In this document: piece by piece, positions 12,301 through 21,434 of the stretch
Layout: every line of letters begins with the position of its first letter
How positions within the stretch are numbered: position 1 is the stretch's first letter
Assembly (NCBI RefSeq): GCF_000004195.4
Contig: NC_030677.2
Coordinates: 99,352,829-99,416,828, forward strand
Reading direction: 5' to 3'
Length of the DNA: 64,000 bases
Source of the DNA: Xenopus tropicalis
Taxonomy: Eukaryota; Chordata; Amphibia; Anura; Pipidae
Made by a program: the position numbers and the translations under genes
Notes under the pieces: model-generated
The model's database searches: none
The model's input: the letters and a program-made list of their open reading frames with translations, nothing else
What the model was told of the DNA's origin: nothing

Positions 12301-15300
12301 ATAACAGTATATCCATTTGCATGAACTGCTTTCAATACAAACTCACATTGCTTAGGTAAAAATGTATATATTATTGCCATGCCAAGCTGTGGGATAATAG
12401 TGTTGGACAGTTTTGCTATAAAGATTCATACTTGACAGATTTCAGCCTACAGAGCACTGGTATTCCATACTCTTCCTTGCTTTACTTACCTATTAGTCCT
12501 ACTTGGCTAGTGGGTTTACTACCTTGGAGTGCGCATTGAAATTCCTAATTCTGTTTCCCCACATGCAGATATTTGTTTTTACTACTGCAAAGAAGGAATA
12601 TGCTGAAAAGATCCTAGACCTACTGGATCCTCAGAAGAAACTAATTAGGTGATGATTAATCTACTATATCTTTAAAACAACATTAACACCAAAAAATAAA
12701 AGTGTATAAAAGTAATAATATGTACTGTTATCCTGCACTGCTACATCTGGTGTGTTTGCCTCAACATATAGTTTATATAAACAAAGCTGCTGTGTAGCCA
12801 TGGAGGCAGCCATGTAAAGGAGAAACAGGTTACTTAGAAGATAACAGATAAGCTCTTTAAAATATAATGGGGTTTTATCTGTTATGTAACCTGTGCCTTT
12901 CTCTTTTTTTTTCCAGTTTGAATTTCTGCCCAATGCCTTAGGGCAGTGTTACATGGGGAGATTAGTCTGCCCGTGACAAATCTTCATTGTCGCAGGCGAC
13001 TAATCTCCCCGCAATGCCATCCCACCCTGAAGACAACTTTGGGCGACTGCAGGACATCGCTGCGATGCGTATGCCATGCCACCGGCGATTTAAATTCTAG
13101 CGGGCGGGGTTGCATTTCGGGGAGATTAGTTGCCCACATGACGTCAACAAAGATTTGTCGCGGGCAACTAATCTCCCCATGTAACACTGCCCTTAGGAAT
13201 CTATACCCAGAAAACCTGACATCAACAGTAAATGAAGAAACAACTGTGGTTTTGATTAATGTAAACATATAGGTTCATATACACAGGAAATTAGGAGGTT
13301 AAATGTCATTCATGGCTCTCTATAGGACTAAAGAGTGAAAACTAGTGATCTGTCCCGTTTTGCAAAAATTTTGCGAAACTGCTAATTTTTCGAAAAGGCA
13401 AAAATTGTGTGAAAGACGGCTACCACTTTTTTTGAAGCAACTGACTTTTTCCTCACTTGGTGAAATTTTTGGTGCAGTTTTGCGAAATTTGCCAATGGTG
13501 GAATGTGGAATTTCACAGTGAATCCATACCTTTTAATATTAAATAGGACATTAGATCTACAGTAAGTGTTTTTACTTACCTGTAAGATGGGGCAAATTCT
13601 TTCACACTAAGGTATGCTTGTAAATTGGGTATGCGGGTTTGTTACCTTTTCTTTCCAAAACCAGTGTAGGCCTTTGCTAAGAACAATGGTAATGAAAAAA
13701 CAAAGTACACTGAACAAGAACAGACTATTGCAGGCTTTTCAGAAGGCAGAGAAGGTCAGACTGGAGTAAACCAACCAGGAAATTCTCCTTAGTTTCAAAA
13801 GCATGAGTCACACACTTGCACACAGTACATCTCCCATGTCCTCCCTGTGTACTTGTGCATTGTAAGATTATTTATAAAGTGCTACAGGGATACAGTGTTG
13901 TACAAAGTTATACACATATACAGTGGAGGAAATAATTATTTGACCCCTCACTGATTTTGTAAGTTTGTCCAATGACAAAGAAATGAAAAGTCTCAGAACA
14001 GTATCATTTCAATGGTAGGTTTATTTTAACAGTGGCAGATAGCACATCAAAAGGAAAATCGAAAAAATAACTAAATAAAAGATAGCAACTGATTTGCATT
14101 TCATTGAGTGAAATAAGTTTTTGAACCCCTACCAACCATTAAGAGTTCTGGCTCCCACAGAGTGGTTAGACACTTCTACTCAATTAGTCAACCTCATTAA
14201 GGACACCTGTCTTAAAGGAACAGTAACACCAAAAAATGAAAGTGTAGAAAAATAATTAATCTATTATGTACTATTGCCCTGCACTGGTAAAAGTTGTGTG
14301 TTTGCTTCATAAACACTACTACAGTTTATATAAATACCCTGCTGTGTAGCCATGGGGGCAGCCATTTAAATTGAAAAAAGGAGAAAAGGCACAGGTTACT
14401 AAGCTGATAACAGATAAGTATCATAGATTCCCATTATATTCTACACAGTTTATCTGTTATCTTCTTATGTAACCTGTGCCTTTTCTCCTCTTTTCAATTT
14501 AAATGGCTGCCCCCATGGCTACACAACAGCTATTTCTATTAACTACAGTAGTCTTTCTAAAGCAAACACACAACTTTTACCAGTGCAGGGCAACAGTACA
14601 TTATATTTTAATTATTTTAAAACATTTTTATTTTTTAGTGTTACTGTTCCTTTAACTAGTCACCTGTATAAAAGACACCTGTCCACAGAATCAATCAATC
14701 AAGCAGACTCCAAACTTTCCAACATGGGAAAGACCAAAGAGCTGTCCAAGGATGTCAGAGACAAAATTGTAGACCTGCACAAGGCTGGAATGGGCTACAA
14801 AACCATTAGCAAGAAGCTGGGAGAGAAGGTGATAACTGTTGGTGCGATTGTTCGAAAATGGAAGGAGCACAAAATGACCATCAATTGATCTCGCTCTGGG
14901 GCTCCACGCAAGATCTCACCTCGTGGGGTGTCAATGATTCTGAGAAAGGTGAAAAAGCATCCTAGAACTACACGGGAGGAGTTAGTTAATGACCTCAAAT
15001 TAGCAGGGACCACAGTCACCAAGAAAACCATTGGAAACACATTACACCGCAATGGATTAAAATCCTGCAGGGCTCGCAAGGTCCCCCTGCTCAAGAAGGC
15101 ACATGTGCAGGCCCGTCTGAAGTTTGCCAATGAACACCTGAATGATTCTGTGAGTGACTGGGAGAAGGTGCTGTGGTCTGATGAGACCAAAATAGAGCTC
15201 TTTGGCATTAACTCAACTCGCTGTGTTTGGAGGAAGAAAAATGCTGCCTATGACCCCCAAAACACCGTCCCCACCGTCAAGCATGGGGGTGGAAACATTT

Positions 15301-18300
15301 TGCTTTGGGGGTGTTTTTCTGCTAAGGGCACAGGACAACTTATTTGCATTAACGGGAAAATGGACGGAGACATGTATCGTGAAATCCTGAACGACAACCT
15401 CCTTCCCTCTGCCAGGAAACTGAAAATGGGTCGTGGATGGGTGTTCCAGCACGACAATGACCCAAAACATACAGCAAAGGCAACAAAGGAGTGGCTCAAG
15501 AAGAAGCACATTAAGGTCATGGAGTGGCCTAGTCAGTCTCCGGACCTTAATCCAATAGAAAACCTATGGAGGGAGCTCAAGCTCAGAGTTGCACAGAGAC
15601 AGCCTCGAAACCTTAGGGATTTAGAGATGATCTGCAAAGAGGAGTGGACCAACATTCCTCCTAAAATGTGCGCAAACTTGGTCATCAATTACAAGAAACG
15701 TTTGACCTCTGTGCTTGCAAACAAGGGTTTTTCCACTAAGTATTAAGTCTTTTTTTGTTAGAGGGTTCAAAAACTTATTTCACTCAATGAAATGCAAATC
15801 AGTTGCTATCTTTTATTTAAAGTTATTTTTTCGATTTTCCTTTTGATGTGCTATCTGCCACTGTTAAAATAAACCTACCATTGAAATGATACTGTTCTGA
15901 GACTTTTCATTTCTTTGTCATTGGACAAACTTACAAAATCAGTGAGGGGTCAAATAATTATTTCCTCCACTGTATATAATATATTATACATTTGCTGGCA
16001 GAATCTTTTTGATTACTAACCAACCTATTTAAACTTTTTTTAGTTAGCTAATAGGTATCGGGTCCCCCCATATGTGGTGGATGATAACTGTTATACTTTA
16101 AAGAGATACTGACACCACAAATTAAATCTTTTTTTACTATCATAACATTGTCTTTGCAAGAAGTTTATAATTTTGCCATAAAAGTATTTGCCTGATGCTT
16201 TTACATTACCTGTCTGATCCCCCATGTTTCTCAAAGAGGGGGCTGCCATATTTGTCCGTTACCATCAGCACAACTTATACTGTAGGTAGCTTTTTAAGTA
16301 TATTCATATTTTGAAAAGTAGTTTTTTCATGTCAGTATCACTTTAAGACCGGGATCCCCAACCTTTTTTACTTGTGAGCTACACTCAGATGAAAGATGTG
16401 TTGGTGAGTCACATAAACATTAAAAAGGTTTCTTGAGGATGCTAAATAAGGGCTGTGATTGGCTATTTGATAGCCCCATGTGGACTGCTAGCCTGTAGGA
16501 GGCTCTACTTGGATTAAAACCGTCTCTCTGTGCTTTTCCAAGACAGAAATTTAAAAATGGGCACCTACTTTGAGGACACTGGGAGCAACATCAAAGGGGT
16601 GGGCAGCAACATGTTGATTGCGAGCCACTGGTTGAGGATCACTGCTATAAGATATGATCCCGGCTCCTGGGTTTTGAGTACAGCTTTGCAACACTGTTTC
16701 TATAATCACATCCATAAAAGATACTTGATTCAAGTCAGGGTTGTTCACAAAGCTTAACAAAGGGCCCTTCTGGGCTTGAAATGTATATATGCACTAAATT
16801 GTGATTTAATTTTGTTTTATATTTTACTTACAATATAAGTGCTGCTTGTGTCCTAATTTTACATATATACATATAAAAATATTATAAAAAATATGCATGC
16901 AAGTTACTGTGCACTCCACGTCAGTCCAATAAGATATCTCTCATCCTACCATAAAAAAATCTTGTGTGCTCCACATATGTGTGTTCTTGCACAGTATGTC
17001 TGATTTTATTGTATATAATATGTAACTTGTTTAGCACAGTCAGCAATGCATATCATCTCTGCTCTAACAGGCATAGACTCTTTCAGGATCAGTGTCTCTG
17101 TGTTGAAGGCCACTATGTGAAGGACCTAGGTATTCTACAAAGGGACTTGGCTAAGACTGTCGCATTGGACACTGCCCCTCATACCATTCCTTACCATGTG
17201 AGTGTTTAAGTATATTTCACCATGTGAGTGTTTAAGTATATTTCACCATGTGAGTATTTAAGTATATTACACTTGTTGTGCAACAGAATGCACACTTTGG
17301 ATAACCAATGCATGGTTTATAGCTTGCTAACAGGATACCTATACAAAGCTGGAAAGGTAGCAAGAAAGACAGAGGGCTGCTCTCCCTGCTTTCAACCTTG
17401 GAGAAAATGACACTCGTGGTAAGAAAGTTAATATGGCCTAACCTAATGCCGTCTTGTATATTATTCTTTATTAAGCTTCAAAATTTAATGAGCTTTAGAT
17501 CATATGACTTAATCTCTCATAAAATGGGCTGCAACATACAGTACACCTACAATTAGCTTGCCTACTTACATTTTTGTAAAAAGAGGTTCAATTTCAGATA
17601 GTAAAGTCCAACACTGAGTGACCATGTACTTGACTAGTAAGATTTCATCCTTGTGTAGAAACTAGTTTCCTGCAAAACTGGAAGATTCAGATTTAACCCA
17701 GTGATGGTAAGCAATATATTAGATGCAATTTTATTAGTACCACAGATTATTAAATATGTTCCCTAAACCAAGCAGAAATTAGGAAAGGCCCTTTTACTGG
17801 TGAACATGTATATAATATAGGATCTGAATTTGTGTATTATGGATGTCACAACAGGTATAAAAGCTGTTATCCAGAATGCTCAGGACCTGGGGTTTTCTGA
17901 ATAAGGGATCTTCTGTAATCTCTATCTCCATACCTTAAGTCATCCAAATCATGTAAACCTTAAATAAACCCAATAGGATAGTTTTGCTTCCAAAAAAAGA
18001 TTAAATATATCTTAGTTACCATCAAGTACAAGATATTGTTTTATTAGAGGAATTATTAAAAATTTTGATTAAATGGAGTCTATGGAGATGGCCTTCCCGT
18101 AATTTGTATAATTAGTTTCTGGACAATGGATCCCAGACCTTTATGCCCCTCCCACTAAAATCTTTACTACTATAATACTAAAAGCAAGAAAGTCAGTTTT
18201 GACCTGCTACTACACACACAGTTGGGAAGCATTGTGGGAAAATTTCAGAAAAGCTTTTGCTCATGAGAATATGAAACATTCTAAATCAAATCTTTGGGCT

Positions 18301-18681
18301 TATTAAATTAAACTGCTCTCAGAAATATTTTTGTCTACATGCAACTTTGTGTTAACTCTATGATAAAGCCTAGGTACAGGGAGCACAATATATTCGACCT
18401 AATATATGCAACTCATGCATTAAGAGACAGCTGAAAGGGGTTGAATTAGAAATTCCATACTGTTACTTTCAATTATAATGCGGCATAAACTTATTTTAGA
18501 TTTTTGCCATAGCAGCACAGGATTTCTCATGTATTTAAGCTGTTGATTACTCCTGCAACAACTAGTTAAGTCTTAATCCTATTGTTTCCTCATTCAGACT
18601 GACTTTGCCTTTTAACAGGATGATGTACGTCTTGTGATTTCCCACCAATTCAAAATCAAAGATCTAGTTGCTGAAGACTGA
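3226..18681 (+). CDS. CTD small phosphatase-like protein (CTDSPL2-like), 11 coding exons
   Basis: Coding exons 3226-3345, 6074-6170, 6858-6995, 7549-7627, 7928-8039, 8524-8610, 9388-9450, 12569-12648, 17071-17197, 17323-17418 and 18619-18681 join in frame to 353 codons plus stop; all introns are GT..AG. The start MILRSRKI resembles the MRLRTRK start of CTDSPL2. Residues 1-118 are basic and Pro/Thr-rich; residues about 165-353 form an FCP1/SCP-type HAD phosphatase domain, a family that dephosphorylates Ser/Thr on RNA polymerase II CTD or on SMADs. The catalytic loop reads DLDEI (D181, D183) where the family has DLDET, and the Mg-binding loop reads LDTAP (D292) where the family has DNSP. At about 353 residues it is shorter than human CTDSPL2 (about 466). 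It may be a diverged CTDSPL2 paralogue, or an enzyme with reduced or lost activity; the fold assignment is secure, the exact orthology is not. Confidence 0.88.
3487..3745. repeat. TTAA-class MITE fragment in intron 1
   Basis: It begins TTAAAGGGGCAATTCAACTG and ends with the ACATACTAAACGTTAACTG right-end motif of the same family as 378-788. Internal CAATTTGCAATTGG is typical. Confidence 0.6.
3750..6073. other. Intron 1 remainder of the CTDSPL2-like gene
   Basis: No exon or element that I can identify. A short imperfect hairpin (5884-5911, GTTAAGTGACT / AGTCACCTAAC) lies shortly before exon 2. Confidence 0.4.
6074..6170 (+). CDS. CTDSPL2-like exon 2 (residues 41-73)
   Basis: Phase 0 in, phase 1 out. 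The acceptor is AACAG at 6073; an alternative acceptor at 6079 would drop two codons (V,Q). It encodes a Ser/Thr/Pro-rich linker. Confidence 0.7.
6200..6505 (-). mobile_element. hAT non-autonomous element, short form
   Basis: Terminal repeats CAGTGCAGTCCAACT and AGTTGGACAGCACTG are flanked by an exact 8-bp duplication TTCTAATC (6192-6199, 6506-6513). It is the same family as 10889-11945 and 43165-44272 in reverse orientation, without the minisatellite. Confidence 0.88.
6858..6995 (+). CDS. CTDSPL2-like exon 3 (residues 73-119)
   Basis: Phase 1 in, phase 1 out; acceptor ACAATAG, donor GTCATT. It encodes an acidic and aromatic stretch (FQFDDPF ... STQDEDS) resembling the region before the phosphatase domain. 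Confidence 0.75.
7549..7627 (+). CDS. CTDSPL2-like exon 4 (residues 119-145)
   Basis: Phase 1 in, phase 2 out; acceptor GTACAG, donor GTGAGT. It encodes a segment containing FNHIPVD, comparable to the FIKHVPP stretch of CTDSPL2. Confidence 0.75.
7928..8039 (+). CDS. CTDSPL2-like exon 5 (residues 145-182), start of catalytic domain
   Basis: It encodes [16 protein letters not shown], matching the family's LKTRS...LVLDL entry to the catalytic loop. The nucleophile Asp181 is in this exon; the donor GTAGAT at 8040 splits the motif between Leu182 and Asp183. Confidence 0.9.
8524..8610 (+). CDS. CTDSPL2-like exon 6 (residues 183-211)
   Basis: It starts DEILVDSS where the family has DETLVHCS, so Thr is replaced by Ile185 and His by Asp188. 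It ends FQDTYYK, as in other SCP-family members. Confidence 0.88.
8691..9010. mobile_element. CAGGTATGGG fold-back MITE
   Basis: Left end CAGGTATGGGACCCGTTGTC and right end AACAGGTCCCATACCT are mirrored; internal GGCCATCTCCCATAG and GATCCAAATTGAGATA motifs recur in the other copies of this window. Confidence 0.8.
9388..9450 (+). CDS. CTDSPL2-like exon 7 (residues 212-232)
   Basis: It encodes [20 protein letters not shown], matching the conserved RP..EFLE helix of the family. Phase 0 at both ends. Confidence 0.9.
9505..9562 (-). repeat. L2-type 3' tail fragment (reverse)
   Basis: TATTTATATAGCACCAACAC...CAGTGCTTTACA is the reverse of the L2 3' end (GCGCTTTATAAATA) seen at 38480. Confidence 0.55.
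10157..10399. mobile_element. T2-type MITE (TTAA, AGGAGAACTAA end)
   Basis: Left end TTAAAGGAGAACTAAACTCT. The right end TAGTTTTCCTTTCC is an imperfect mirror. Confidence 0.55.
10553..10625 (+). repeat. L2-type 3' tail fragment
   Basis: CAGTGCTGCGTACATAAGTA followed by TTTATAAATAAA and a TACATA tail, as at 54090-54135. Confidence 0.6.
10889..11945 (+). mobile_element. hAT non-autonomous element carrying a minisatellite
   Basis: Terminal repeats CAGTGCTGTCCAACT and AGTTGGACAGCACTG are flanked by an exact 8-bp duplication CCGTAGCA (10881-10888, 11946-11953). Left subterminal GC-rich block GCGGCCCGCGGGCCGC. The right half holds the minisatellite at 11352-11768. Confidence 0.92.
11352..11768. 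repeat. 34-bp minisatellite inside the hAT element
   Basis: Roughly a dozen units of the pattern GGCAGGGTAGGGAAGGCAGA + GTATGGCACACACA, with variants of 30 to 36 bp. Because 34 is not a multiple of 3, every frame stays open, which creates false long open frames. Confidence 0.93.
12569..12648 (+). CDS. CTDSPL2-like exon 8 (residues 233-259)
   Basis: It encodes [20 protein letters not shown]. The Thr of HAD motif II (FTT, 237-238) is kept, and the exon ends KKLIR in phase 2. Confidence 0.9.
12664..12920. mobile_element. T2-type MITE copy, diverged
   Basis: AACACCAAAAAATAAAAGTG...GTGTAGCCATGG.GGCAGCCAT...TATCTGTTAT.TAACCTGTGCC is shared with the MITE at 14216-14651; both ends are eroded here. 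Confidence 0.65.
12941..13192. mobile_element. Harbinger-type MITE (TTA-flanked)
   Basis: Ends GGGCAGTGTTACATGGGGAG and its reverse complement, flanked by TTA (12938-12940, 13193-13195). The subterminal ATTAGT..CCCG / CGGGCAACTAAT motif is also mirrored. Confidence 0.87.
13330..13530. repeat. Fragment of a CGAAA-rich fold-back repeat
   Basis: ATCTGTCCCGTTTTGCAAAA followed by repeated TTTTGCGAAA words; no clear second arm. Confidence 0.35.
14216..14651. mobile_element. T2-type MITE inserted in Tc1-A
   Basis: Ends AGGAACAGTAACACCAAAAA and its mirror ...GTGTTACTGTTCCT, with TTAA on both sides (14212-14215, 14652-14655). This fits the frog T2 MITE group (TTAA target, AGGRR ends). Confidence 0.9.
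14724..15746 (+). pseudogene. Tc1 transposase with one premature stop
   Basis: DD34E transposase of Tc1 type, which would cut and paste its own element. The 340-codon frame is uninterrupted except for TGA at 14886-14888 (codon 55), where a CGA arginine codon is likely ancestral (a CpG change). The N-terminal helix-turn-helix ([14 protein letters not shown]) precedes the stop. After it come the catalytic stretches [21 protein letters not shown] and [10 protein letters not shown]. An internal start at 14928 would lack the first DNA-binding domain. Confidence 0.92.
16102..16342. mobile_element. T2-type MITE in intron 8
   Basis: Ends AGAGATACTGACA... and ...TGTCAGTATCACT with TTAA duplications at 16098-16101 and 16343-16346. 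Confidence 0.82.
16349..16647. mobile_element. hAT-type MITE (GGGATCCCCAACC end)
   Basis: GGGATCCCCAACCTTTTTTA at the left is mirrored by GGTTGAGGATCACTG at the right; internal GAGCTACACTCAGATG and GGGAGCAACATC match 2035-2285. Confidence 0.65.
17071..17197 (+). CDS. CTDSPL2-like exon 9 (residues 259-301)
   Basis: It encodes [13 protein letters not shown] ... [13 protein letters not shown], then the changed motif ALDTAPH. The donor GTGAGT at 17198 is the first of three tandem copies (see the repeat at 17195-17272). Confidence 0.9.
17195..17272 (+). repeat. 26-bp tandem triplication that includes the exon 9 splice donor
   Basis: CATGTGAGTGTTTAAGTATA plus TTTCAC is repeated three times (the third copy has GTGAGTATTT). 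GT donors fall at 17198, 17224 and 17250. Use of a later donor adds 26 or 52 bases and meets an in-frame TAA in the first unit. Confidence 0.93.
17323..17418 (+). CDS. CTDSPL2-like exon 10 (residues 302-333)
   Basis: The acceptor TTTATAG at 17322 gives [10 protein letters not shown], which aligns with the family's LSNGIPIESW, and then a leucine-rich helix ending LEKMTLV before GTAAGA. Other frames here hit stops or lose the similarity. Confidence 0.87.
17852..18140. mobile_element. CAGGTATGGG-family MITE, diverged
   Basis: CAGGTATAAAAGCTGTTATC at the left, internal AGGACCTGGGGTTTTCTGAA and GGAGTCTATGGAGATGGCC, right end ATGGATCCCAGACCT. Confidence 0.7.
18619..18681 (+). CDS. CTDSPL2-like exon 11 (residues 334-353, stop)
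   Basis: It encodes [20 protein letters not shown] and then TGA, corresponding to the EDVRPHIRDRF...DLL tail of the family. Confidence 0.88.
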   Translation, partial: DDVRLVISHQFKIKDLVAED

Positions 18682-18835
18682 GCTTAACACACTACCTGCT
18701 GTTCAGGGGTTGTGAAGTAGCTGTGAATGGAATGGTTGCCATGTTTGTATAGGCTTATTTTATTTTCTCCCAGGCTGGGGATGACTGTGAAGTACAACAA
18801 AATGTCATCTTCCCACACTTTTTTTTTTTTCATTT

Positions 18836-18850
18836 AATAAAGTTAATAAA
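18836..18850 (+). terminator. Poly(A) signals of the CTDSPL2-like gene
   Basis: AATAAA occurs at 18836-18841 and again at 18845-18850, about 155 bases after the stop codon, following a poly-T run. The 3' UTR is therefore probably 18682 to about 18870. Confidence 0.65.
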
Positions 18851-19779
18851 CCCAGTCTATAAACATACATATTTTGTTTTGTAACTGGTATTAATATTGC
18901 CTGTGCTAGTTGAAAATACAGAATTATGAATTTGATGGTTTTAAATCAAATGTATTGGCATTTTAAATGTTTTTTTTAAATATATTGTGTGTATCTCCAT
19001 TTTTTTTTTTTTTTTTTAAATTAGAATGGAGAAATGTATAATGGTTATTTGAACACACAACCCTAAAACAAAGTTAAAGCACAAAGTCAAATCTGTGGAA
19101 GTCAACAAACTGATTCAAACGGCAGCTGACTAAACTAGTGATTCTTATTCAGAAACAGACGGTTGTGTTTAGGTGACTGTTTCCTAGCCCACAAGTACAA
19201 CCCCAGGTCTGGGCAAGTGACACTTAAATCCATAAGGTGCAATTAAAAGGGCTTTTTCTCCAGCCCACTGAACTATTTGCCTTGGGGGGGAAATAATGTT
19301 AGGTTAAAAGATCAATTATTAATAGGCACTGACCCTCCTATACTCCTAAAACACTGTAGTCTACTGTTGATAAGCAATCTATCGGCATCCTGTAGTGGAT
19401 TCCATTGGGGTCAGGATTTTAACCAAAATGATCTGGTCTTATGTATATGTAGGCCTCCTACCCAGGTAAAGGGATCATAGCGCCCACTGTCCAGGTCTAA
19501 AAATCTCTGTTAAGTGGGACCTCTGTAGGCTCAGCAACTTGTACTGATCACTTCCTTTTGAGTGTGAATTGATTTTATGCACCTTCACAATATGTACAGT
19601 TGAAAGCCCCAGTTTAGCAGATTTAGTAAGGGCCCCTGGGCTTAACCAAACATGATAGGCAGCAGTAACTTTATTGCTTGCAAAATCAGTTTATATGAAA
19701 TCTTCTGGACAACACTGCAACAGTGAACCTTTTGTTGGATCTTAAATCTGCAAACCCAAAAAAGGGACTCTTAAATAGC
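18851..19779. other. Interval between convergent genes
   Basis: AT-rich sequence with poly-T at about 19002-19017; nothing recognised. Confidence 0.4.
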
Positions 19780-20050
19780 TGCCCCATCTTCAGTCACCTT
19801 AGACAGGCTGCACATGTCTACAGTGGATGGTGGTTAATAAGAAAAGAGTGAACAGACAAAACAAAGGGATAGTAACACCAAAGTTACTACTAAAACTACA
19901 GCTTAAAGGAGATGGTTTGGGGATGCGGTCATGTGTCATTGGGTAAGAAGTAAACAATTCATCATCATAGATGGAGAATGGAGGACATGCAATACAGTCA
20001 TTGCCAGAATATCTCTTACACATAACAGGATGGGTGTTTAAGATGGCAAT
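19780..20050 (-). pseudogene. Decayed partial duplicate of the pcsk4 last exon
   Basis: On the minus strand this stretch repeats the 3' half of pcsk4 exon 15 (about 20980-21300): [17 protein letters not shown], then [14 protein letters not shown] and a tail with similar bases through the stop region. The frame is broken just before this (two bases lost in the CHPSCYMC stretch), the Cys-rich front half is absent, and part of the tail is deleted. It lies beyond the pcsk4 poly(A) signals, so it is most likely a dead tandem duplication. Confidence 0.8.
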
Positions 20051-20780
20051 TTTTAGCCATTAACCCATTACTCTGGCTATCTCCATGTTCGCTATTTATG
20101 TTAGCACCTCCCCCTTGACCCTCAGGCAGAAGACCCTCTCCTATCAAACTTTAAAGCCTTCCCACACACTTTCACAGGTGTCTTTTTTTTTTTTTTCTTT
20201 TGCCTTGAACCTCTGGACCTCAGGCAGTAAGAATATTGTTTAAAAGGATTCATCTAAGGGCCTTGCTAAGAAGGCAGCCTTTAGGGGTAGTCGGGTATTT
20301 CCTGACCAAGGGCTACTGACTTGTGTTGGTAAGATATTACACAAGATAATGGTTCAGGGTTGCTGGAAATGCAGTATGTGTATGCCTTGCCAATAAAGCA
20401 GCTGTTCTGCTTAAACTGCACATGCGCAAGCAGGGTCTGTGACGGCAGAGAGACCCGAAGACGGTTCACTTGCAGGGAAGATGTTGGCCAGCTATGCAGC
20501 TGCGCTATTCTGCTCTTTTAGCTTGGGGTTAGTGATGGGGACAGTTTTAAAAGTTAGAAACTACCCGATAAGGGAGAGGTGAGGGGGGTCAAGACAGTGT
20601 TAGTTAAGGGGGCTATTACAGCCCGGGGGTAATAATTCTCCTTTAAAGATTAAGCTGGCTGAAGCTTGCCAGCTGCCACTGTGCAGACAGCTGCTCTTGA
20701 TTTTGAAGTTAGCATTTAGTAAACTACTTTGTGTTTAATGTAAATAACATCCACACATACAACAGCTATTTCAAAGAAAA
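20051..20780. other. Interval downstream of the pcsk4 poly(A) signals
   Basis: Poly-T/C run near 20183-20200; otherwise no recognised element. It separates the decayed duplicate exon from pcsk4. Confidence 0.35.
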
Positions 20781-20791
20781 TTTATTTTATT
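20781..20791 (-). terminator. pcsk4: Poly(A) signals of pcsk4
   Basis: Two overlapping AATAAA hexamers read on the minus strand, about 185 bases after the stop codon. Transcripts ending here would not include the duplicated exon at 19780-20050. Confidence 0.6.
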
Positions 20792-20970
20792 TATATCTAA
20801 ACAAATTAACATTTCTCCAACTTTCCCCTGCCTAAAATACCTATAAGTTGCAGGGTCATATTACTGACTTATAAGGCTTACGACAATTAACATAACTGTA
20901 AAGAAACAGTTTTACAACTCCAAGTTAAAAGATTTTGTCAGCAGATTCATTCTGTTATATTCTGCAATCC

Positions 20971-21434
20971 CTAAGTAGCTGCTCCATCTTGAGTCACCCC
21001 AGTCAAGCTGCCCATCTCTATAGTGGATGATGGTTGAGCAGCTGGGTGTCTGCCTTGAAAAACTTTAACAGAGGAGAAGATGAAAGTGAACAGACAAAAC
21101 AAAGGGATAGTAACCCCAAAGATCACAGTTACTATTGCAGCTTGAGGGAGATGGCTTGGGTTGGAGATGGTGTGATGTGTCTTGGGGAAGGAAGGCTGTG
21201 AGCAAGAATTCATTGTCTCATCATAGGTGGAGAATGGAGGACAAGCAATACAATCATTGGCAGAATATCCCTTACACATATAACAGGATGGGTGACAGGA
21301 ATCACAGGTTAGAGCAAAACGACTGGATTGAGGATTTGTATGGGTTTTTGGTATTTTCTTAAAAGTCTTGAAGAATTTTGGGGGACAGTAGGACAGACAT
21401 AGGTTCCCAAAAGCGTAGAATGAACTCTTGCACT
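20971..21434 (-). CDS. pcsk4: pcsk4 exon 15 (Cys-rich region, membrane helix, stop)
   Basis: The acceptor CAACAG at 21435 gives 154 codons including the stop. It contains [19 protein letters not shown], as in PCSK4 and furin Cys-rich repeats, then a hydrophobic stretch (about 703-727) and a short cytosolic tail ending GAAT. Confidence 0.92.

Larger units (their letters stand above)
13921..15972 (+). mobile_element. Tc1/mariner transposon, inactivated copy (Tc1-A)
   Basis: Inverted repeats of about 210 bp beginning CAGTGGAGGAAATAATTATT, with TA on each side (13919-13920, 15973-15974). A MITE (14216-14651) sits in the 5' untranslated part. The transposase frame (14724-15746) has one nonsense codon. 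Confidence 0.93.

Noticed and set aside
12946..13272. Open frames of 94-108 codons on both strands
   Set aside because: They lie within the TTA-flanked Harbinger-type MITE at 12941-13192 and mirror its inverted arms.
14928..15746. Tc1-A as a functional 272-residue transposase from the internal ATG
   Set aside because: This would lack the first DNA-binding domain; the frame upstream of the TGA at 14886 is the original N-terminus.
17228..17410. Open frame across CTDSPL2-like exon 10 in another frame (ending ...FQPWRK)
   Set aside because: The frame giving IPIQSW and the leucine-rich helix, entered from the acceptor at 17322, aligns with the family and keeps phase with exons 9 and 11.
19799..20023. 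A separate small membrane protein gene
   Set aside because: It is a damaged copy of the end of pcsk4 exon 15 and lacks its own promoter, start context and upstream part.
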